From assembly GCF_014200015.1 (NCBI RefSeq), contig NZ_JACHOT010000001.1, positions 558,001-622,000 on the forward strand: DNA of 64,000 bases, read 5' to 3'. Shown piece by piece: positions 61,773 to 64,000 of this stretch; the stretch's first letter is position 1, and the number at the start of each line of letters is the position of its first letter. The position numbers were made by a program, and so were the translations under genes. The notes under the pieces are model-generated. The model was not told the origin of the DNA, did not search any database, and worked only from the letters and a program-made list of their open reading frames with translations. Source of the DNA: Aminobacter niigataensis (GTDB lineage: Bacteria > Pseudomonadota > Alphaproteobacteria > Rhizobiales > Rhizobiaceae).

Positions 61773-62353
61773 GCGACTTCCTTGCTGGCGGTTTCACGCG
61801 TGGCTGCCGCTTGCGCCGTAACCCGGAGCCAGGCCGAGGTTTCGCGCAGCGACTGGTCGACCGGTTTCTGGACGTTGAGGATGGCGTCGCCCTTGACCAT
61901 GTTGCGCGAACCTTCCCAGGCCTTGACCCAGACGCAGGGCATGTCGGGCTCGACCTCGCAATTGCCGTTGGCGCGCACACCGCCACAAGGGCCGTTGCGC
62001 AGTTGCTTGGGGCAGTTCATCGGGCACGACATGCCGGTCGACGACAGCACGCACTGGCCGCACATGCGGCAGTCGAACATCAGGCCTTTGACCCGCTTCT
62101 CGACAAACTTGATCGGAGCCTCGACGCGGCCATAGCCGATCTTCTTCCACAGCGGATGAAGCAGCAGGAACATGTCGGCGAAGCGGCTGTAGAACCATTC
62201 GAGCAGGCGCGAATGGCGGATGGACCACAGCCTTATCGTGTAGCTGCGCTGGACGCGGCGCTGTGGCGACACATCGGCGGGCTTGTAGTCGCTCTTGGGC
62301 GCGGCCTTCTTGACCAAAGTCGCCTGGGTTACTGTCGGCTGGGTATCAACCAT
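61769..62353 (-). CDS. Methylene-THF reductase C-terminal domain protein (MetV-like)
   Basis: 194 aa from ATG 62353. A cysteine-rich core MFDCRMCGQCVLSSTGMSCPMNC then GPCGGVRANGNCEV at about 100-145 matches the PF12225 family, the partner subunit (MetV) of MetF in acetogens; it probably binds zinc or an iron-sulphur centre. Overlaps: 8 nt with the preceding gene and 4 nt with metF, so a MetF-MetV complex is likely. Confidence 0.87.
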   Translation of the reverse strand: MVDTQPTVTQATLVKKAAPKSDYKPADVSPQRRVQRSYTIRLWSIRHSRLLEWFYSRFADMFLLLHPLWKKIGYGRVEAPIKFVEKRVKGLMFDCRMCGQCVLSSTGMSCPMNCPKQLRNGPCGGVRANGNCEVEPDMPCVWVKAWEGSRNMVKGDAILNVQKPVDQSLRETSAWLRVTAQAAATRETASKEVA

Positions 62354-62648
62354 CGTCCTTGCCGCCTGCCTTGACGAGAGCGACCAGCCGCTCGCGTGTG
62401 AAATTCGCATCGATCTCGGCCATCGCCTTGTCGGCTTCCGCTTCGAGGTCGTCGCTGACCGGAACCGGATCGGCCTTGCGCCACTCTGCCAGATAAGCGT
62501 CGGTGTCGCCGGCACCCGTGCGCATGGCGCACATGTCGATCGCTTCGGTGAACCGCAGCGGCAATTCGCGCTTGGCGTTCTGCCGGCCCTTCTTGACGAT
62601 GACCTGGGCAGGGATGTCGCGCCAGTAGACGATGATCAGGTCGGCCAT
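62346..62648 (-). CDS. PF13769 'virulence factor' family small protein
   Basis: 100 aa from ATG 62648 (frame open to 62726). LIIVYWRDIPAQVIVKKGRQ and DAYLAEWRKADP are family hallmarks. The function is unknown, but the gene keeps company with metF, methyl-THF methyltransferase and corrinoid-activation genes in Rhodobacterales and Rhizobiales. First gene of this five-gene leftward operon. Confidence 0.8.
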   Translation of the reverse strand: MADLIIVYWRDIPAQVIVKKGRQNAKRELPLRFTEAIDMCAMRTGAGDTDAYLAEWRKADPVPVSDDLEAEADKAMAEIDANFTRERLVALVKAGGKDDG

Positions 62649-62783
62649 TTCGATCTCGCTTTCAGTGACGTTGAGCTTTGCCGCAACCACGGGGGTGCTG
62701 CTTGTTATGGGACGACGCGCGCGCATTCAAAAGCGACGCGGCGTCGTGCCGTAATAGATAGAGGTGGGATAGTTGCTTTGGCG

Positions 62784-63551
62784 CTACCAGACGCCGCGGC
62801 GGATGCCGGTCCAAAGGTAGCCCCAGACGGTCGGGTGGTACCATTGCCTGGAGGGCAGGCCGGTGTCGATCGGCGCAAGAGTTCCGCTCAAGGCATCTTC
62901 GATGGCCTTGGCGCAAATGTCGCGGGAGAACGCGGCTTGGCGCATGGCGTAGCTGGCGATGGTGTCGCCTTTTCCAGGTGTCCCCCGGGACTGGTAGAGC
63001 ACTGCACCGGTGTCGACCCCGGCATCGACCAGATGCACGGTCGAGCCGAAATTCTCGCGATCGCCCGTGGCAAGCGCCCAGTATCCGCCATTCATGCCGC
63101 GATATTTCGGGTTGATGCCGGAATGGTAATTGACGACCGGGCAGGGGATGCCTGCGAGGGTGCTTGCCGAAAGCAGCCTGCAGCCGGCGAGGAACACCAC
63201 CGCCGGCTCGAGCCGGCGTACCGTCTTGGCCAGTTCGGGGCCGTCGGCAGATGAAACCGATACGATTTCCTGACCGGCACGCGGCCTGGTTTCGAGCTTC
63301 TCCTCGGCAATGATGCGTTCGATGCTGCCGTTGAGGAGCCTTTTTCCGATGCGGATTAGGACCATCGTGCCCAATTGGCCGATGACGGAGAACCAGCCGA
63401 GCTTCCTGGCCCGGCGGATCAGCAGTTCACGCTTCGCGTAGGGCGTTTCGAGAACGACGGTGAATGGCCCGAAGCGGTCCGTCAAACTGTTGATGATAGC
63501 CCAGATATGTTCGCCGCCTTCGGTGACGAAGACGATAGGCCCGCGACCCAT
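62784..63551 (-). CDS. Formyltransferase-family protein
   Basis: 255 aa. The C-terminal half has the formyl-transferase N fold: NYHSGINPKYRGMNGGYWAL, where N, H and the following GST-V-H-VDAGVDTG are the usual catalytic set (N/H/D). The N-terminal 90 residues are non-standard. It probably acts on an amino sugar or lipid head group; the substrate is unknown. Confidence 0.82.
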   Translation of the reverse strand: MGRGPIVFVTEGGEHIWAIINSLTDRFGPFTVVLETPYAKRELLIRRARKLGWFSVIGQLGTMVLIRIGKRLLNGSIERIIAEEKLETRPRAGQEIVSVSSADGPELAKTVRRLEPAVVFLAGCRLLSASTLAGIPCPVVNYHSGINPKYRGMNGGYWALATGDRENFGSTVHLVDAGVDTGAVLYQSRGTPGKGDTIASYAMRQAAFSRDICAKAIEDALSGTLAPIDTGLPSRQWYHPTVWGYLWTGIRRGVW

Positions 63552-63557
63552 TCAAAG

Positions 63558-64000
63558 CTACCCCAGCCAGGCAATGAAGGCATGCGTGGCAAAGCCGGCG
63601 CCGCCCACCACGACACCGACAACGGCCAGCGAGGCCACGCCAACGGCGCTGCCTACGGCAAAAAGAATGCCGTCGCGCTCCGACAGCGCCAGTCCGAGGA
63701 GGGCCGTGGCAAATGCCGGCAGCCAATTGCCGAGCGGGATCGGTAGCGTGATCGACACCGACAGAATGAGTGCAATGATGCCGATCACCCGGTCGCCCTG
63801 CTTGCGCCAGAACGGCCAGTAGCGCGGTCGCACGACCTCTTCGAGGCGGATCAACCTGGGAATGACCCAGTCGGTGACGGTGCGGAACTGGTCGGCCGAA
63901 AGCGAGCGCCGCGTGATGAAGTTCGGCAGCCAGGCGCGGTTGCTGCCAAAGGCCATCTGTGCCGCCACGATCAGCAAGGGCAGGCCAAGCACGGCCGAAG
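63558..64000 (-). CDS. exoD: ExoD-like exopolysaccharide biosynthesis protein (partial)
   Basis: At least 147 residues; the N terminus lies beyond the right edge. Hydrophobic helices with the motif FGSNRAWLPNFITRRSLS, then RYWPFWRKQGDRVIGIIALILS, as in the ExoD family of polytopic membrane proteins. ExoD affects exopolysaccharide production and alkali tolerance in Sinorhizobium. Its stop is 6 nt before the formyltransferase start. Confidence 0.8.
   Translation of the reverse strand, partial: SAVLGLPLLIVAAQMAFGSNRAWLPNFITRRSLSADQFRTVTDWVIPRLIRLEEVVRPRYWPFWRKQGDRVIGIIALILSVSITLPIPLGNWLPAFATALLGLALSERDGILFAVGSAVGVASLAVVGVVVGGAGFATHAFIAWLG

Noticed and set aside
1-64000. CRISPR arrays, IS elements, integrases, toxin-antitoxin or phage-defence genes
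   Set aside because: No spaced direct-repeat array, transposase motif or defence-type gene was found on either strand; the window is core and metabolic chromosome.

Overview
The window is GC-rich, densely packed alphaproteobacterial chromosome. Gene order at the left edge (nuoN, birA, RNase J, mce, DUF1467, proS, lolC, lolD), the SoxBDAG sarcosine oxidase, several DUF1127 mini-proteins, alphaproteobacterial LexA boxes and a Rhizobiales-type intergenic palindrome all point to Hyphomicrobiales (Rhizobiales), most like the Mesorhizobium/Aminobacter group. This assignment rests on recognition, not on a search. There is no IS element, prophage, CRISPR array or rRNA operon.

Left part (1-24 kb): housekeeping genes run from nuoN to lolD. 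Two non-coding signals stand out here. One is a strong leftward small-RNA gene (about 3740 to 3591) facing away from proS. The other is a 28-codon membrane mini-gene (7526-7612) behind a cluster of LexA/SOS boxes, resembling Caulobacter SidA in size and logic. Then come lipB, tRNA-Leu(GAG), small unknown genes, a Zn/Cd/Pb efflux ATPase with a divergent MerR regulator and a textbook 19-bp-spacer MerR promoter, mgtE, a LiuR-like MerR gene, membrane enzymes, chaC, and a cobalamin-riboswitch operon (cbtB-cbtA-cobP-cobO) next to cobD and cobC.

Middle part (23-39 kb): N-methyl amine catabolism. A leftward operon holds an XRE-cupin regulator, two paralogous FAD/GcvT dehydrogenases (dimethylglycine/sarcosine dehydrogenase type), a HAD phosphatase, a PLP aminotransferase and possibly a creatininase-family hydrolase. 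Two near-identical TGAAAAT-type inverted repeats sit between the regulator and a divergent nitroreductase. RidA and SRPBCC proteins follow, then the complete soxB-D-A-G operon for tetrameric sarcosine oxidase. A third FAD/GcvT dehydrogenase (49.1-51.7 kb) and a GlxA/GbdR-like regulator (53.1-54.1 kb) extend the theme.

41.9-49 kb: an apparent lipid-linked sugar pathway. It contains a HAD-UbiA fusion, a protein very like mycobacterial DprE1, a four-helix EamA-type transporter, an extended SDR, a class III aminotransferase and a polytopic membrane protein of glycosyltransferase-C type. The first two match the polyprenyl-phosphoryl-ribose/arabinose pathway, known in mycobacteria and in Azorhizobium Nod-factor arabinosylation.

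Right part (54-64 kb): an LrhA-like LysR gene is surrounded by DUF1127 mini-genes, one a tandem duplication. A leftward one-carbon operon follows: PF13769 protein, MTHFR C-terminal zinc/Fe-S-like protein, metF, a methyltetrahydrofolate pterin-binding methyltransferase and a RamA-type corrinoid activator. It carries a 22-bp palindrome resembling a methionine-regulon operator, which suggests a split cobalamin-dependent methionine synthase or methylamine demethylation module. A formyltransferase-like gene and a partial ExoD gene close the window. Cobalt uptake, cobalamin synthesis, corrinoid activation and methyl-group oxidation all occur within this 64 kb.
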